This document shows, piece after piece, positions 1-8,111 of a DNA stretch of 64,000 bases. Both the position numbers and the translations under genes were made by a program. The DNA is taken from contig OY969575.1 in NCBI GenBank assembly GCA_963701205.1, forward strand, positions 1,426,001 through 1,490,000. The letters run 5' to 3'. Below the pieces are notes generated by a model. It saw only the letters and a program-made list of their open reading frames with translations. It was not told where the DNA came from and did no database searches. This DNA is from JALZKA01 sp963701205. Its GTDB lineage: Bacteria > Actinomycetota > Thermoleophilia > Solirubrobacterales > 70-9. Every line of letters begins with the position of its first letter. The first letter of the stretch is position 1.

Positions 1-1
1 T

Positions 2-94
2 CGTCAGGCTCGCGAGCACAAACGCGAGCTGATCGTCGGCGCGGTGGCCATCGGGTTTGCGGTCGGCGCCCGCTGGGCGCTTCGCCGCCGCTAA
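2..94 (+). CDS. C-terminal end of an unknown protein (5' end outside window)
   Basis: Only the last 30 codons are present, ending at TAA (92-94). The visible tail has a charged stretch (RQAREHKREL) followed by a short hydrophobic run (IVGAVAIGFAVGA) and a basic end (RWALRRR). This looks like a C-terminal membrane anchor or tail. Its stop interlocks with the stop of the convergent DegV gene (shared CTAA). Too little remains to name a family. Confidence 0.6.
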   Translation, partial: RQAREHKRELIVGAVAIGFAVGARWALRRR

Positions 95-984
95 GACCAG
101 GAGGTCTGATCGAGCAGGGCGGGGTCAATCCCGCCCACGCCAAGCAGTCCCGGTCCGATATGGGCGCCGATCACCGGGCCGACCTCGCTGACGAAAATGG
201 GCTCGTTCCCAAAGACCTGGCGACACTCGTCAACCAGGTGTCTGGCCGCCTCGTGATCGTGGATGTGCTGAACGACCCATGCCGTTGCCCCCGCCTCCTG
301 GCGCTCGCGACCGAAGGCGACCATGCGCTCAAACGCCCGGCGCCGGGTTCGCACGCGCTCGACCGGCGTGATCTCCTCCTCCAGGGTCAGGATCGGCTTG
401 ATCTGGAGCGCGGAACCCATCCACGCCTGCGCCGCGCCGATCCGACCGCCTTTGCGCAGGTACTCAAGGGTGTCGATTGCAAACCACATTTTGAGGCCGT
501 CACGGGCCCGCTCAGCCGCGGCCACAACGGTGGCGCCCGGCGCGCCTGCCGCTGCTGACTTCGCGGCCGCCAGGGCAACGAGCCCGGTGCCACCCGCTGC
601 CGAGCGGCTGTCATAGACGTGGATGCGCTCTCCGCCCCTGCCATCCGCCGCGAGCTGCTCCTTGGCCTGCGTCGCCGCCGCGAAGGTTCCCGAGATGCCC
701 GATGAGAGGTGAATCGAGACGACCTCGCGCCCGCTGTCGAGAAGCGGCAGGTACGCCGCCATGAAGTCGCCGACCGAAGGCTGGGAGGTCGTCGCGCCCT
801 CGTCACTTTTCCGCAGCCGCTCGTAGAAGTCGTCGTACTCGGCGGCATCGATCTCGCTTTCGCGCTTCTGCTCGCCGTCGAGGGTCACGTAGAGGGAGAC
901 GCGCTCGATCCGGTGCTCGGCGATCAGGGCGTCGGGCAGGTACGCGGTCGTGTCGATAACGATGGATGTGCGGGGGGTGCTCAT
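91..984 (-). CDS. DegV family fatty-acid-binding protein
   Basis: 297 residues, the usual length for the DegV/EDD fold. The family binds a fatty acid; in Firmicutes the homologues (FakB) present the acid to the kinase FakA. Visible family landmarks are the N-terminal IVIDTTAYLP strand-loop, TTSQPS at about 65-70, SSGISGTF at about 94-101, and LEYLRKGGRIG in the C-terminal half. The ATG at 984 gives a normal N-terminus. No DAK/FakA-type kinase is in view, so the fatty-acid kinase link is not supported here. It may simply be a lipid-binding protein. Confidence 0.9.
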   Translation of the reverse strand: MSTPRTSIVIDTTAYLPDALIAEHRIERVSLYVTLDGEQKRESEIDAAEYDDFYERLRKSDEGATTSQPSVGDFMAAYLPLLDSGREVVSIHLSSGISGTFAAATQAKEQLAADGRGGERIHVYDSRSAAGGTGLVALAAAKSAAAGAPGATVVAAAERARDGLKMWFAIDTLEYLRKGGRIGAAQAWMGSALQIKPILTLEEEITPVERVRTRRRAFERMVAFGRERQEAGATAWVVQHIHDHEAARHLVDECRQVFGNEPIFVSEVGPVIGAHIGPGLLGVGGIDPALLDQTSWS

Positions 985-1017
985 TGCAGGGAGAGCTTGT
1001 AGCAGTTCGTCCGCCTC

Positions 1018-1023
1018 TACGAT
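1018..1023 (+). promoter_or_regulatory. -10-like TACGAT, 6 nt before the epimerase start
   Basis: TACGAT, then gggcag, then ATG at 1030. The spacing puts transcription initiation at or beside the start codon. Confidence 0.45.
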
Positions 1024-1029
1024 GGGCAG

Positions 1030-2088
1030 ATGGGCCGAACATTGCTAACCGGCGCCAGCGGATTCATCGGTTCGCATGTCGCCCGAGCGCTCGCCGCTCG
1101 GGGCGACGAGCTGCGCCTGCTGACTCGCCGAAGCTCGAAGCTCGACCATCTGGATGACATCGAGTTCGAACGCGCAACGGGCGATATTCGTGATCGCCGC
1201 GCCGTTCGCAGGGCAATGGCAGACGTTGACCGGGTCTTTCATGTCGCCGGACGAACGTCGCTGCGCCCAGCGGATCGTGCTGACGTCTTCGATGCGAACG
1301 TTCGTGGTGCGCGGGTCGTCTTCGAGTGCGCCCTGGAGGCGGGGGTCGAGCGGGTCGTCCACACCTCGTCGGTCGGCGCCATCGGGGTGGCGCGATCCCG
1401 CGAGAAGGCGATTGACGAGACCGCGGTGTTTGACATCGGCCACCTGGGGATCGCCTACGTCAACTCAAAGCACGAGGCCGAGCTTGAAGCCCTGCAGGCG
1501 TGCGCCCGCGGACTCGACATCGTGATCGTCAATCCCTCCTTCGTACTCGGTCCCGACGCGCCCAGTTCGACCTCGATGGGTCTCGTCAGGCGCTTCTTGC
1601 TGCGCCGGATCCCGGCCTACGTTGACGGCGGGCTCAACATCGTGGACGTTCGTGACGTCGCCAAGGGCCACCTGCTTGCCGATGCCAAGGGCCAAAGCGG
1701 CGAGCGCTACATCCTGGGTGGGCGCAACTTCACGCTAGACCGCCTGTTCGCCGACCTGGCCCGGATCTCGGGCGTCGAGTCGCCGGCGGTAAAGCTGCCC
1801 GGCCAGATCCTGGTCGGCATCCTCGCGGCGGGCTCCAAGGCGCATCTGCCGACTCCCACGACCGCGGATGAGGTCCGTTCGGGAATGTTGTGGTGGAATT
1901 ACCGCAACACCCGCGCAAAGCAGGAGCTTGGCTTTGCGCCGCGCCCGCATGAAGAGACCCTTGTGGACGCGGTCGAGTGGCAGATGGCGCAACTGGGGGA
2001 TCGTGTAGCGCACGCGGGTGGTGCCGAACGCCTGGCCGTCGGCGCGCTCGGCAAGGCGCGGCGGATCGGCGACTGGGTGATTCGATGA
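1030..2088 (+). CDS. NAD(P)-dependent sugar epimerase/dehydratase (extended SDR)
   Basis: 352 residues. It has the extended-SDR dinucleotide motif TGASGFIGSH (Gly8, Gly11, Gly14) and the catalytic Y-x3-K (Tyr143-VNS-Lys147), preceded by HTSS as the serine strand. The overall form resembles dihydroflavonol-reductase-like and hopanoid-associated (HpnA-type) epimerases. The NPSFVLGP segment and a C-terminal substrate lobe are present. The substrate cannot be read from sequence. It is translationally coupled (ATGA) to the small thiol-fold gene downstream. Ceramide reductases of some bacteria belong to the same broad family, but this gene is 31 kb from the SPT-like gene and no link is claimed. Confidence 0.85.
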   Translation: MGRTLLTGASGFIGSHVARALAARGDELRLLTRRSSKLDHLDDIEFERATGDIRDRRAVRRAMADVDRVFHVAGRTSLRPADRADVFDANVRGARVVFECALEAGVERVVHTSSVGAIGVARSREKAIDETAVFDIGHLGIAYVNSKHEAELEALQACARGLDIVIVNPSFVLGPDAPSSTSMGLVRRFLLRRIPAYVDGGLNIVDVRDVAKGHLLADAKGQSGERYILGGRNFTLDRLFADLARISGVESPAVKLPGQILVGILAAGSKAHLPTPTTADEVRSGMLWWNYRNTRAKQELGFAPRPHEETLVDAVEWQMAQLGDRVAHAGGAERLAVGALGKARRIGDWVIR

Positions 2089-2372
2089 CGTCCGCGAACC
2101 CGGGTCGGCCAAGCGTCGTCCTCTACCGCTGCCCGACGCCGACGAACTTTCTCTGCCCCTGCGGCGCTGCCGCGCGCAAGCTGCGAAAGCTCGGAATCGA
2201 GCACGCGACCGAGCGCGTTCCCTATCGGCGATCGCGGCGTCCAGAGGTCGAAGAGTTGACCGGGCAACAACGGGTGCCCTTGCTCGTCGATGGCGAGGAG
2301 ATCGTGCACGATTCGAAGCGAATCGTCGAGTACCTGGACCACGCATATCCCACATCAAAAAAGTCCGATTGA
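2085..2372 (+). CDS. Small glutaredoxin/GST N-terminal domain protein
   Basis: 95 residues. The ATG overlaps the stop of the epimerase (ATGA), which fixes the start. The sequence gives a thioredoxin-fold start (VVLYRCPTP), a Cys-Pro-Cys near the first helix, and the cis-Pro segment QQRVPLLVDGEEI followed by HDSKRIVEYLDHAY. That is the typical glutathione-S-transferase N-terminal domain ending, without the helical C-terminal domain. It probably acts as a small thiol oxidoreductase or a stand-alone GST-N domain. Confidence 0.75.
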   Translation: MTSANPGRPSVVLYRCPTPTNFLCPCGAAARKLRKLGIEHATERVPYRRSRRPEVEELTGQQRVPLLVDGEEIVHDSKRIVEYLDHAYPTSKKSD

Positions 2373-2379
2373 CCCGGGC

Positions 2380-2387
2380 TATACAAT
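2380..2387 (+). promoter_or_regulatory. -10-like TATACAAT upstream of erpA
   Basis: TATACAAT lies 10 nt upstream of the ATG at 2398 in an AT-richer patch (aaaaaagtccgattgaccc precedes it). No convincing -35 at 17 nt. Predicted leader of only a few nucleotides. Confidence 0.4.
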
Positions 2388-2397
2388 CTGAAGCACG

Positions 2398-2772
2398 ATG
2401 GACACACCGCAACCAGCAGTGACCCTTACCGACGCGGCCGTCACGAAGATTCGTGAGCTGACCGCCGGTGACGCCGAAACGCCCGAGCAGGCGCTCCGCG
2501 TTGCCGTTCGCGGCGGTGGCTGTTCCGGTTTCCAATACTCGCTTGCGCTTGACAAGCCCACCGACGACGACAACGTCTTCTCGCACGAAGGCATCGCCGT
2601 CGTGGTTGACAAGGTTTCGATGCAGTTCGTCTTTGGCTCCGAGGTCGATTTCGTCGATGGCCTTCAGGGCGCCGGCTTCACGGTCAACAACCCGAACGTG
2701 GTCGCGGCCTGCGGTTGTGGCTCCTCCTTCCAGGTCCGTGAGGACGCGCCCGGCGAGACCGCGGCCGTCTAG
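2398..2772 (+). CDS. erpA: A-type iron-sulfur carrier (ErpA/IscA/HesB family)
   Basis: 124 residues with the three ligand cysteines of A-type carriers: Cys42 in GGCSGFQY, and Cys105 and Cys107 in the C-terminal CGCGSSF. The conserved VDFVDGLQGAGFTVNNPN segment precedes the CxC. These proteins accept Fe-S clusters from a scaffold and pass them to apo-enzymes. ErpA and IscA cannot be told apart without phylogeny; no isc or suf scaffold genes are in the window. The nearby Grx4-BolA pair, about 3.6 kb away, belongs to the same trafficking pathway. Confidence 0.9.
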   Translation: MDTPQPAVTLTDAAVTKIRELTAGDAETPEQALRVAVRGGGCSGFQYSLALDKPTDDDNVFSHEGIAVVVDKVSMQFVFGSEVDFVDGLQGAGFTVNNPNVVAACGCGSSFQVREDAPGETAAV

Positions 2773-2798
2773 GCCCGCGTACCAGTAGCGACGGCATT

Positions 2799-4703
2799 GT
2801 GGCCATCGTCCAGGCCTCTGGCCTTGAGAAGCACTTCGGTGACCGCGCGCTCCTGAGCGAGGTTTCGTTTCGCCTGGAGCGCGGCGGTCGCATGGCGCTG
2901 TCGGGGCAAAACGGCACGGGCAAAACCACGTTGCTGCGGATCGTCGCCGGCGAGCTCTCGCCCGATGCGGGCAAGCTCTCGCTCGCGAAGGGGGCGCGGG
3001 TTGCGCTTCACGATCAGCGCCCACCGCGCGAGCTGGGCGTCTCGCTTGGCGACTACGTCGTCGGCGGCCTCGCGTGGGTGATCAAGATCGAGCGGCGCAT
3101 GGCGGCCCTCGAGGAGCGGATGACCACCGACGCGGACTCGGCCACCCTGGCGGCCTACGCCGACGCCCAGACGGCCTACGAGCACGCAGGGGGCTACCGC
3201 TGGCGCGACGACGCCAGGGCCACGGTGGGTGGTTTGGGCTTCGGCCGTGACGATTTGGACCGTGACCTCGGCACCCTTTCGGGTGGCGAGCTGACCAGGG
3301 CTTCGCTTGCTCGTGCCCTAGCAGCCAAGCCTGACCTGTTGCTCCTGGACGAGCCAACCAACCACCTCGACATCGAGTCGCTTGAGTGGCTGGAAGACCG
3401 TTTGCGCGGCCTCGACGCTGCCGTGATCCTCGTCGCCCACGACCGCTGGTTTTTGGAGGCCGTGGGCAATTCGGTCCTGGAACTCGGCCAGGGCGAGGGC
3501 GGAAGGGCCCGCTACTTCGCCGGACCGTGGCACGAATGGCGGGTCGAGAAGGCCCGGCGCGAGCTTGCGCTTGAGCGCGACTCCGCCCGCCGGGAGGCCG
3601 ATATCGCCAGGCTCGAGCGCTTCGTTGAACGGTTCCGGGCCAAGGCGACGAAGGCCCGCCAGGCAAAGTCGAAGGCCAAGCAGGTCGAGCGGATTCGCAG
3701 CGAAGCGCCCCGCCGCGACCAGGCCTCGCAGCGCTCGCTTTCGTTCTCGTTCGGCGAAGCGAGTCGGTCCGGCCGGGTCGTCCTCGAGCTCAGCGGCGCC
3801 GGCCTGCACGCTGGCGACAAGGAGCTGCTTGGCGATTACGAGATTTGGCTTGAGGCCGGCGAGCACGTCTGCCTGATCGGTGCCAATGGGGCCGGCAAAT
3901 CCACTCTGCTCGGCGTCCTGACCGGCAACGCCGACGCGCAGGGGGCCAAGCTTCGGGTTGGCTCCAACGTCCACCTGAGCCATTTGCGCCAGCATTCCCT
4001 GACGCCCACCGAGGAAGGGCTTACGGCGCTTGTCCACGCGCAGCGGCAGACCGGCTTCTCGGAGGCCAAGACTCGGGCCCTGCTGGGTCAGTTCCTGTTT
4101 TCCGGTGACGACGCCCTGAAGCTGATGACGCAGCTCTCGGGCGGCGAGGCCCAGCGCCTGGCCCTGGGGATCCTCGTCTCCTCCGACGCCAACGTGCTGA
4201 TTCTCGACGAGCCCACCAACCACCTTGACGTTGAAAGCCGTGAGGCGCTCGAGGACGCGCTTGCGGGATTCGGCGGGACGCTGCTTTTGGTTTCCCACGA
4301 CCGGGCCCTGCTTGAGGCCGTCGGTTCGCGCACCGTTGCCTTTGAAGACCTAAAGCTGCGGGGCTATCCGGGTGGCTGGGCCGAATACCGGACCGCTCGC
4401 GAAGAGGCGCGGGCCGCGCGGGAGGCGGCGATCGCCAGCGAGGCGCCGGCGGCGAAGCCGGCGAGCCGTGGGAAGGAGGCCCGGGTCGCCAGGGCACAGG
4501 CCCGTGCCGCTGACATGGCCGCCAACAAGCTTGAACGCCAGATCGAAGCGGAGGAGTCGCGTCTTGCGCGGCTCGAAGCGGAGCTAGCCGACCCCGCGGC
4601 CTGGAACGATCCACGTGCCGCCGAGCGGTCGGCCCAGCGCCACGCGGCGGCAAAGCGCCGCGTTGCCGAGTTGACCTCGCAGTGGGAGTCGGCGCTCGAC
4701 TAG
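2799..4703 (+). CDS. ABC-F family ATPase (ribosome-associated type)
   Basis: 634 residues with two ABC ATPase domains and no membrane segments, as in ABC-F proteins. Walker A motifs are SGQNGTGKTT (about 35-44) and GANGAGKST (about 361-369). Signature motifs are LSGGEL and LSGGEA, each followed by LLLDEPTNHLDIES or LILDEPTNHLDVES. A basic linker with RFRAKATKARQAKSKAKQ lies between the domains. The Arg/Glu-rich C-terminal tail is coiled-coil-like. Family members act on the ribosome (EttA, Uup, antibiotic-resistance types). GTG start at 2799; no ATG is available nearby. Confidence 0.93.
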   Translation: MAIVQASGLEKHFGDRALLSEVSFRLERGGRMALSGQNGTGKTTLLRIVAGELSPDAGKLSLAKGARVALHDQRPPRELGVSLGDYVVGGLAWVIKIERRMAALEERMTTDADSATLAAYADAQTAYEHAGGYRWRDDARATVGGLGFGRDDLDRDLGTLSGGELTRASLARALAAKPDLLLLDEPTNHLDIESLEWLEDRLRGLDAAVILVAHDRWFLEAVGNSVLELGQGEGGRARYFAGPWHEWRVEKARRELALERDSARREADIARLERFVERFRAKATKARQAKSKAKQVERIRSEAPRRDQASQRSLSFSFGEASRSGRVVLELSGAGLHAGDKELLGDYEIWLEAGEHVCLIGANGAGKSTLLGVLTGNADAQGAKLRVGSNVHLSHLRQHSLTPTEEGLTALVHAQRQTGFSEAKTRALLGQFLFSGDDALKLMTQLSGGEAQRLALGILVSSDANVLILDEPTNHLDVESREALEDALAGFGGTLLLVSHDRALLEAVGSRTVAFEDLKLRGYPGGWAEYRTAREEARAAREAAIASEAPAAKPASRGKEARVARAQARAADMAANKLERQIEAEESRLARLEAELADPAAWNDPRAAERSAQRHAAAKRRVAELTSQWESALD

Positions 4704-4718
4704 TCGCGGACCGTGCGT

Positions 4719-5150
4719 CTAGAAACGGGCGTCGATGAAGCCCGCGAGCAGGACCAAAAACCCGCTGATCTCGGCCACGATCAGCGCCGCCATGCCGCCG
4801 TGCACCGCGGCCGAGTTCGGGTACGGATCGGCGAACTGGTTGGTGGTCTGCCCCCGCAACCCATGCATCACGTAGCTCGCGATCGCGAAGACGAAGAAGA
4901 TGACCAGCGCACCCGCGGCCGCCAGATTCACTCCCTCGCTCCAGCCACTCAGCTCGACGAAGACGGCGATCAGCAGGGTCGCAAAGCTGTAGAGCAGAGC
5001 AGCCCGGTGCGCGGTGTCGATGTAGGGGTGGGCCAGGTGATCGTCGCTTCGCGCCATCTGGCGGTACTTGAGGACACCGAGGGCCAGGGCCCAGAGAAAG
5101 ATCAGCCCAGCAGCAAACAGGACAACCTCGGTGCTTGATCGCAGCTCCAT
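4719..5150 (-). CDS. Four-helix integral membrane protein of unknown function
   Basis: 143 residues with about four hydrophobic helices (about 9-27, 50-68, 74-95 and 115-138). The loop between helices 1 and 2 carries YRQMARSDDHLAHPYID. No family recognised by eye. It ends 15 nt from the convergent ABC-F gene. The start ATG at 5150 is 9 nt downstream of the thioesterase stop on the same strand, so it could be co-transcribed or use its own -10 (see 5157). Confidence 0.75.
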   Translation of the reverse strand: MELRSSTEVVLFAAGLIFLWALALGVLKYRQMARSDDHLAHPYIDTAHRAALLYSFATLLIAVFVELSGWSEGVNLAAAGALVIFFVFAIASYVMHGLRGQTTNQFADPYPNSAAVHGGMAALIVAEISGFLVLLAGFIDARF

Positions 5151-5156
5151 CCGCCG

Positions 5157-5162
5157 ACCCTA
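5157..5162 (-). promoter_or_regulatory. -10-like TAGGGT, 6 nt before the membrane protein start
   Basis: Reverse strand TAGGGT, 6 nt gap, ATG at 5150. It includes the TAG stop of the upstream thioesterase. Confidence 0.4.
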
Positions 5163-5960
5163 TGCCTTCGGCGGCAGCAGGATTGCGAGCTGGCGCGATT
5201 GCGCGACGAGCGTGCCGTCAGCCGACCACAGCTCGCCGTCCTCGTCAAAGAAGCCGTCGCGCACCAGCCGGTTTGAAAAGCGGCCCAGCAGGAGCCCGTC
5301 GGCAAGTGGCAGCGGCGCCCTGAAGTGGATCGTCAGGTCAATCGTCGGCGCCGGCGCGAGCGCGGCGAGTCGCGGCCATGGGGCGGGAAACCACGCGTCG
5401 GCCAGTACGGCGAGCGCCAGCGCGTCGATCGGTCGTTCCTCGCGCAGGCCGATCCAGCCGCCCGTCAATCCCTCCTCGGCCTCGGAAAACGGGGCGGCGC
5501 CGAACCGGTGCTGCATCGAGAGCCGCTCGGTGAACGCCGGCGGGGTGCCGCGGCCGAGGTCGGGGACGGGTTCGCGACCCGCCGGCGGATCCACCTCCGG
5601 CATGGGCCGGTCGGGAAGTTCCGGTCCCTGCCACGGCGTCGAGTACGCGCCGAGCGCCAGGCCGAGCAGCTTGCCAGCCTGTTCAAGACGACCGCTGACG
5701 GTGCTCATTGAGCGCCCCGTCCGCTCGACGGAAACGGTGATCGCAACTGGCCCCGGCTCGGGTACGCGCAAGAAGTGCATCGTCGTCGATCGCGGTTGGC
5801 GGGCGTCATCGTCGATCGCAAGGCCAAAGGCGCGCAGCACGAGCGCCATCACGTAGCCGCCCAGTGGTCCGCGCGGGGTCGCCCAGCCGTCAGCGACGGC
5901 GCCCTCGTAGCGGCCACCGCCAGCGTCGGTCAAGGCTGTATCGCGATCGAATGCCGTCAT
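5160..5960 (-). CDS. Acyl-CoA thioesterase-like double hot-dog protein (TesB-like)
   Basis: 266 residues, the length of a double hot-dog thioesterase. Visible landmarks are GPLGGYVMALVLRA near the N-terminus, STTMHFLRVPEPGPVAITV (the central sheet of hot-dog 1) and TIDLTIHFRAPLP with LLGRFSNRLVRDGFFDEDGELWSADGTLVAQSRQL in the second repeat. That final segment is the usual ending of actinobacterial thioesterase-superfamily proteins. It would hydrolyse acyl-CoA esters in the cytosol; chain-length preference is unknown. It follows grxD on the same strand by 33 nt. Confidence 0.88.
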   Translation of the reverse strand: MTAFDRDTALTDAGGGRYEGAVADGWATPRGPLGGYVMALVLRAFGLAIDDDARQPRSTTMHFLRVPEPGPVAITVSVERTGRSMSTVSGRLEQAGKLLGLALGAYSTPWQGPELPDRPMPEVDPPAGREPVPDLGRGTPPAFTERLSMQHRFGAAPFSEAEEGLTGGWIGLREERPIDALALAVLADAWFPAPWPRLAALAPAPTIDLTIHFRAPLPLADGLLLGRFSNRLVRDGFFDEDGELWSADGTLVAQSRQLAILLPPKA

Positions 5961-5993
5961 CCGGATGGCGGCGGCTCTGGTGCCCGCAGGCGC

Positions 5994-6395
5994 CTAGCCG
6001 AGTTGCATGGGCGGGCTCGTCTGCGGCCCGCCGGGCAGGATCCGATCGGCTTCCGGGATCTCGTCGGCGGGCTGTTTGACGCCCAGCAGCTCGACGAGTT
6101 CCCCCGAATCGAGCATTTCCTCGACGATGTCGCAGCCGCCAACCAGCTCGCCCTTGACGTAGAGCTGAGGAAATGTGGGCCAGTCCGAAAGCTCGATCGT
6201 CACCTCGCGCAGTGGCTGCAGGGCGGGGAGGACGTCGATCGCCCCGTACTCGGCGCCGACGGCCTCAAGCACCTGCACGATGCGCTGCGAAAAGCCGCAC
6301 CGCGGAGCCTCTGGCGTGCCCTTCATGAAGAGCAGGACCGGGTTGTCGGCAAGCAGGCCCTGGACCTGTTCTTTGAGCTGGGGGTCGGCAGCCAT
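5994..6395 (-). CDS. grxD: Monothiol glutaredoxin, Grx4/GrxD family
   Basis: 133 residues from the ATG at 6395; the TTG three bases upstream is less likely. The monothiol active site CGFS sits after LFMKGTPEAPR, and the substrate-loop WPTFPQLYVKGELVGGCDIV is intact. Both are diagnostic of the Fe-S-binding Grx4 class. There is a short C-terminal extension (PADEIPEADRILPGG). Grx4 proteins carry [2Fe-2S] clusters and partner with BolA, whose gene lies immediately upstream on the same strand. Confidence 0.94.
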   Translation of the reverse strand: MAADPQLKEQVQGLLADNPVLLFMKGTPEAPRCGFSQRIVQVLEAVGAEYGAIDVLPALQPLREVTIELSDWPTFPQLYVKGELVGGCDIVEEMLDSGELVELLGVKQPADEIPEADRILPGGPQTSPPMQLG

Positions 6396-6403
6396 CAATT
6401 TCC

Positions 6404-6409
6404 AAGATA
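6404..6409 (-). promoter_or_regulatory. -10-like TATCTT, 8 nt before grxD ATG
   Basis: TATCTT on the reverse strand, then GGAAATTG, then ATG (6395). This supports the ATG over the preceding TTG. Confidence 0.45.
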
Positions 6410-6437
6410 GCGAAGCGGCCGGTCCTGGCCGCGGTAG

Positions 6438-6665
6438 CTATGGCGTTTGCGTCTGAATCGAGAGCGCGTGGATCGAACCGTCGTCAAAGCGCTCCCGAAC
6501 CGCGGCGCGCACCGCCCGGTGTTGGTCGATCCGGCTGATGCCCTCAAACTTGGCCGCCGTGACGATCGCCCGCAGATGGTCGCCGCCACCTTCGTCGAGG
6601 ACCTCGACGGCCGCGCCGGGCAGCGCCGCTTCGATCATCCGCTTGATCTCGTCGAGGTCGGCCAT
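6438..6665 (-). CDS. bolA: BolA family protein
   Basis: 75 residues, the compact BolA/YrbA size. The sequence has the helix MADLDEIKRMIEAALPG, the strand AAVEVLDEGGGDHLRAIV, and the class signature RIDQHRAVRAAVRERFDDGSIHALSIQT with its invariant His. BolA proteins form [2Fe-2S]-bridged heterodimers with CGFS glutaredoxins. The next gene is exactly such a partner (grxD), so a trafficking or iron-sensing complex is the natural inference. Confidence 0.93.
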   Translation of the reverse strand: MADLDEIKRMIEAALPGAAVEVLDEGGGDHLRAIVTAAKFEGISRIDQHRAVRAAVRERFDDGSIHALSIQTQTP

Positions 6666-6671
6666 GCCCCG

Positions 6672-6677
6672 AATCTA
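6672..6677 (-). promoter_or_regulatory. -10-like TAGATT, 6 nt before bolA
   Basis: TAGATT, then cggggc, then ATG at 6665. It overlaps the stop of fprA. Confidence 0.4.
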
Positions 6678-8081
6678 GCGGTCCCTGCGGGCAGCGTCGA
6701 TCATCTCGCCAATTGTCGGGAACTTGACGCGCGGTCGGCCCAGCGGCTCGCCGCGCGCGACCTCCGCACCGTCAATCGCCTGCCAGCCGGAGAAGCTGAC
6801 GAAGTCCGGTTGGCGTTCGGCGATGAGTGACTCGATCGCCGTCGGCGAAGGATCGCCAGCCGGTTCGGGAACCCTGCGATCAACGACATCGGCCAGCAGG
6901 GCATCCACGGTGTCCTGGGCGTCCTTCTTGTTCGTACCGATCACTCCAGTTGGCCCACGCTTGATCCAACCGACGGCGTACATCCCGGGCACCTGGGCGC
7001 CGGTTTCAGGGTCGATCACCCGGCCATGGTTGTTGGGGATTGTGCCGTTCGCCGGATCGAAGGGCAGACCGTCAAGGCCGACACCCTTGTAGCCGATCGA
7101 GCGCAAGACGAGGCCACACTCGATCTCCTCACGCTCACCCGTGTCAACGGCACGCACAACGCCATCGTCGTCGCGCTGAAGCTCGTTGCGGCCGATCACG
7201 ATCGATTCGACCTTGCCGTCGCCCCTGATCTCGACCGGCGAGGAAAGGAAGCGCATCACGATCCGCCGCGGCTTGCCCGCGGGCTCGCGTTCGGCGAAGC
7301 CTTTGAACAGGTCAACGTTGCGCTTGCGCGTCGGGTCGGCGTCCTCGGAGCCCATGTAGGCATGGCTGATCGGGTCAAGCTCGACCTCGCCGGGGGCGAT
7401 CACGATGTCGGCGTCGGCCATCTCGCCAAGTTCCCTGACTTCGGGGTTGGTAAATGCCGCCTGCGCCGGGCCGCGACGGCCAAGGACGACGATCTCCCGG
7501 ACGCCTGACTCTGCCAGCGCGTCAATGGCGTGGTCGGCAGTATCGGTCGCCTCCAACTCCTCCCGCGTCAGCGCCAACATCCGCGCAACATCGGCGGCGA
7601 CGTTGCCGTTGCCGACCACGACCACGCGCTCGCCGGACAGGTCGAATTCGCGGTCGGCGAAGTCCGGGTGGGCGTTGTACCAAGCGACGAACTCGGTCGC
7701 GGGGTGACTGCCGGCGAGCTCTTCGCCCGCGATGCCGAGGGCGCGGTCGGTGCCGGTGCCGTAGGCATAGATCACCGCGTGGTAGTGCGCGGCAAGCTCG
7801 GCGGGCGAGATATCGCGGCCAACGACGACGTTGCCAAAGAACCGAAAGCCCGCGCGCGCCGCCGTCTTCTCATACATCCGGGTGACGGACTTGATCTTGG
7901 GATGGTCGGGAGCCACCCCCGCTCGCACGAGCCCGTATGGCGTCGGCAGCCGATCAAAGATGTCCACCTGAACCACGTGTTCGTCGTGTTTAAGCAGGTG
8001 TTCGGCCGCATAGAACCCCGCCGGCCCGGAGCCGACGATGGCGACGCGAAGCGGATTGGCGCTGCTGCCTGGAGTCGGCAT
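6675..8081 (-). CDS. fprA: FAD-dependent ferredoxin/adrenodoxin-NADP+ reductase (FprA type)
   Basis: 468 residues. The N-terminal FAD motif is AIVGSGPAGFYAAEHLL. The NADPH-binding motif VVVGNGNVAADVARML sits mid-protein. Other landmarks are TPYGLVRAGVAPDHPKIK and the C-terminal GWIKRGPTGVIGTNKKDAQ. These match the mycobacterial FprA/adrenodoxin-reductase class, which moves electrons between NADPH and ferredoxin. It is embedded between hemQ and bolA-grxD, a setting suited to supplying electrons to Fe-S or heme chemistry. Confidence 0.94.
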   Translation of the reverse strand: MPTPGSSANPLRVAIVGSGPAGFYAAEHLLKHDEHVVQVDIFDRLPTPYGLVRAGVAPDHPKIKSVTRMYEKTAARAGFRFFGNVVVGRDISPAELAAHYHAVIYAYGTGTDRALGIAGEELAGSHPATEFVAWYNAHPDFADREFDLSGERVVVVGNGNVAADVARMLALTREELEATDTADHAIDALAESGVREIVVLGRRGPAQAAFTNPEVRELGEMADADIVIAPGEVELDPISHAYMGSEDADPTRKRNVDLFKGFAEREPAGKPRRIVMRFLSSPVEIRGDGKVESIVIGRNELQRDDDGVVRAVDTGEREEIECGLVLRSIGYKGVGLDGLPFDPANGTIPNNHGRVIDPETGAQVPGMYAVGWIKRGPTGVIGTNKKDAQDTVDALLADVVDRRVPEPAGDPSPTAIESLIAERQPDFVSFSGWQAIDGAEVARGEPLGRPRVKFPTIGEMIDAARRDR

Positions 8082-8111
8082 CGGGATCGAAAGGGTAGGG
8101 GCCTTCGCGGG

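Noticed and set aside
1735..3024. 429-residue reading frame on the minus strand
   Set aside because: Antisense to the epimerase, GST-like, erpA and ABC-F genes, with the Arg/Pro-rich composition typical of shadow frames in GC-rich DNA.
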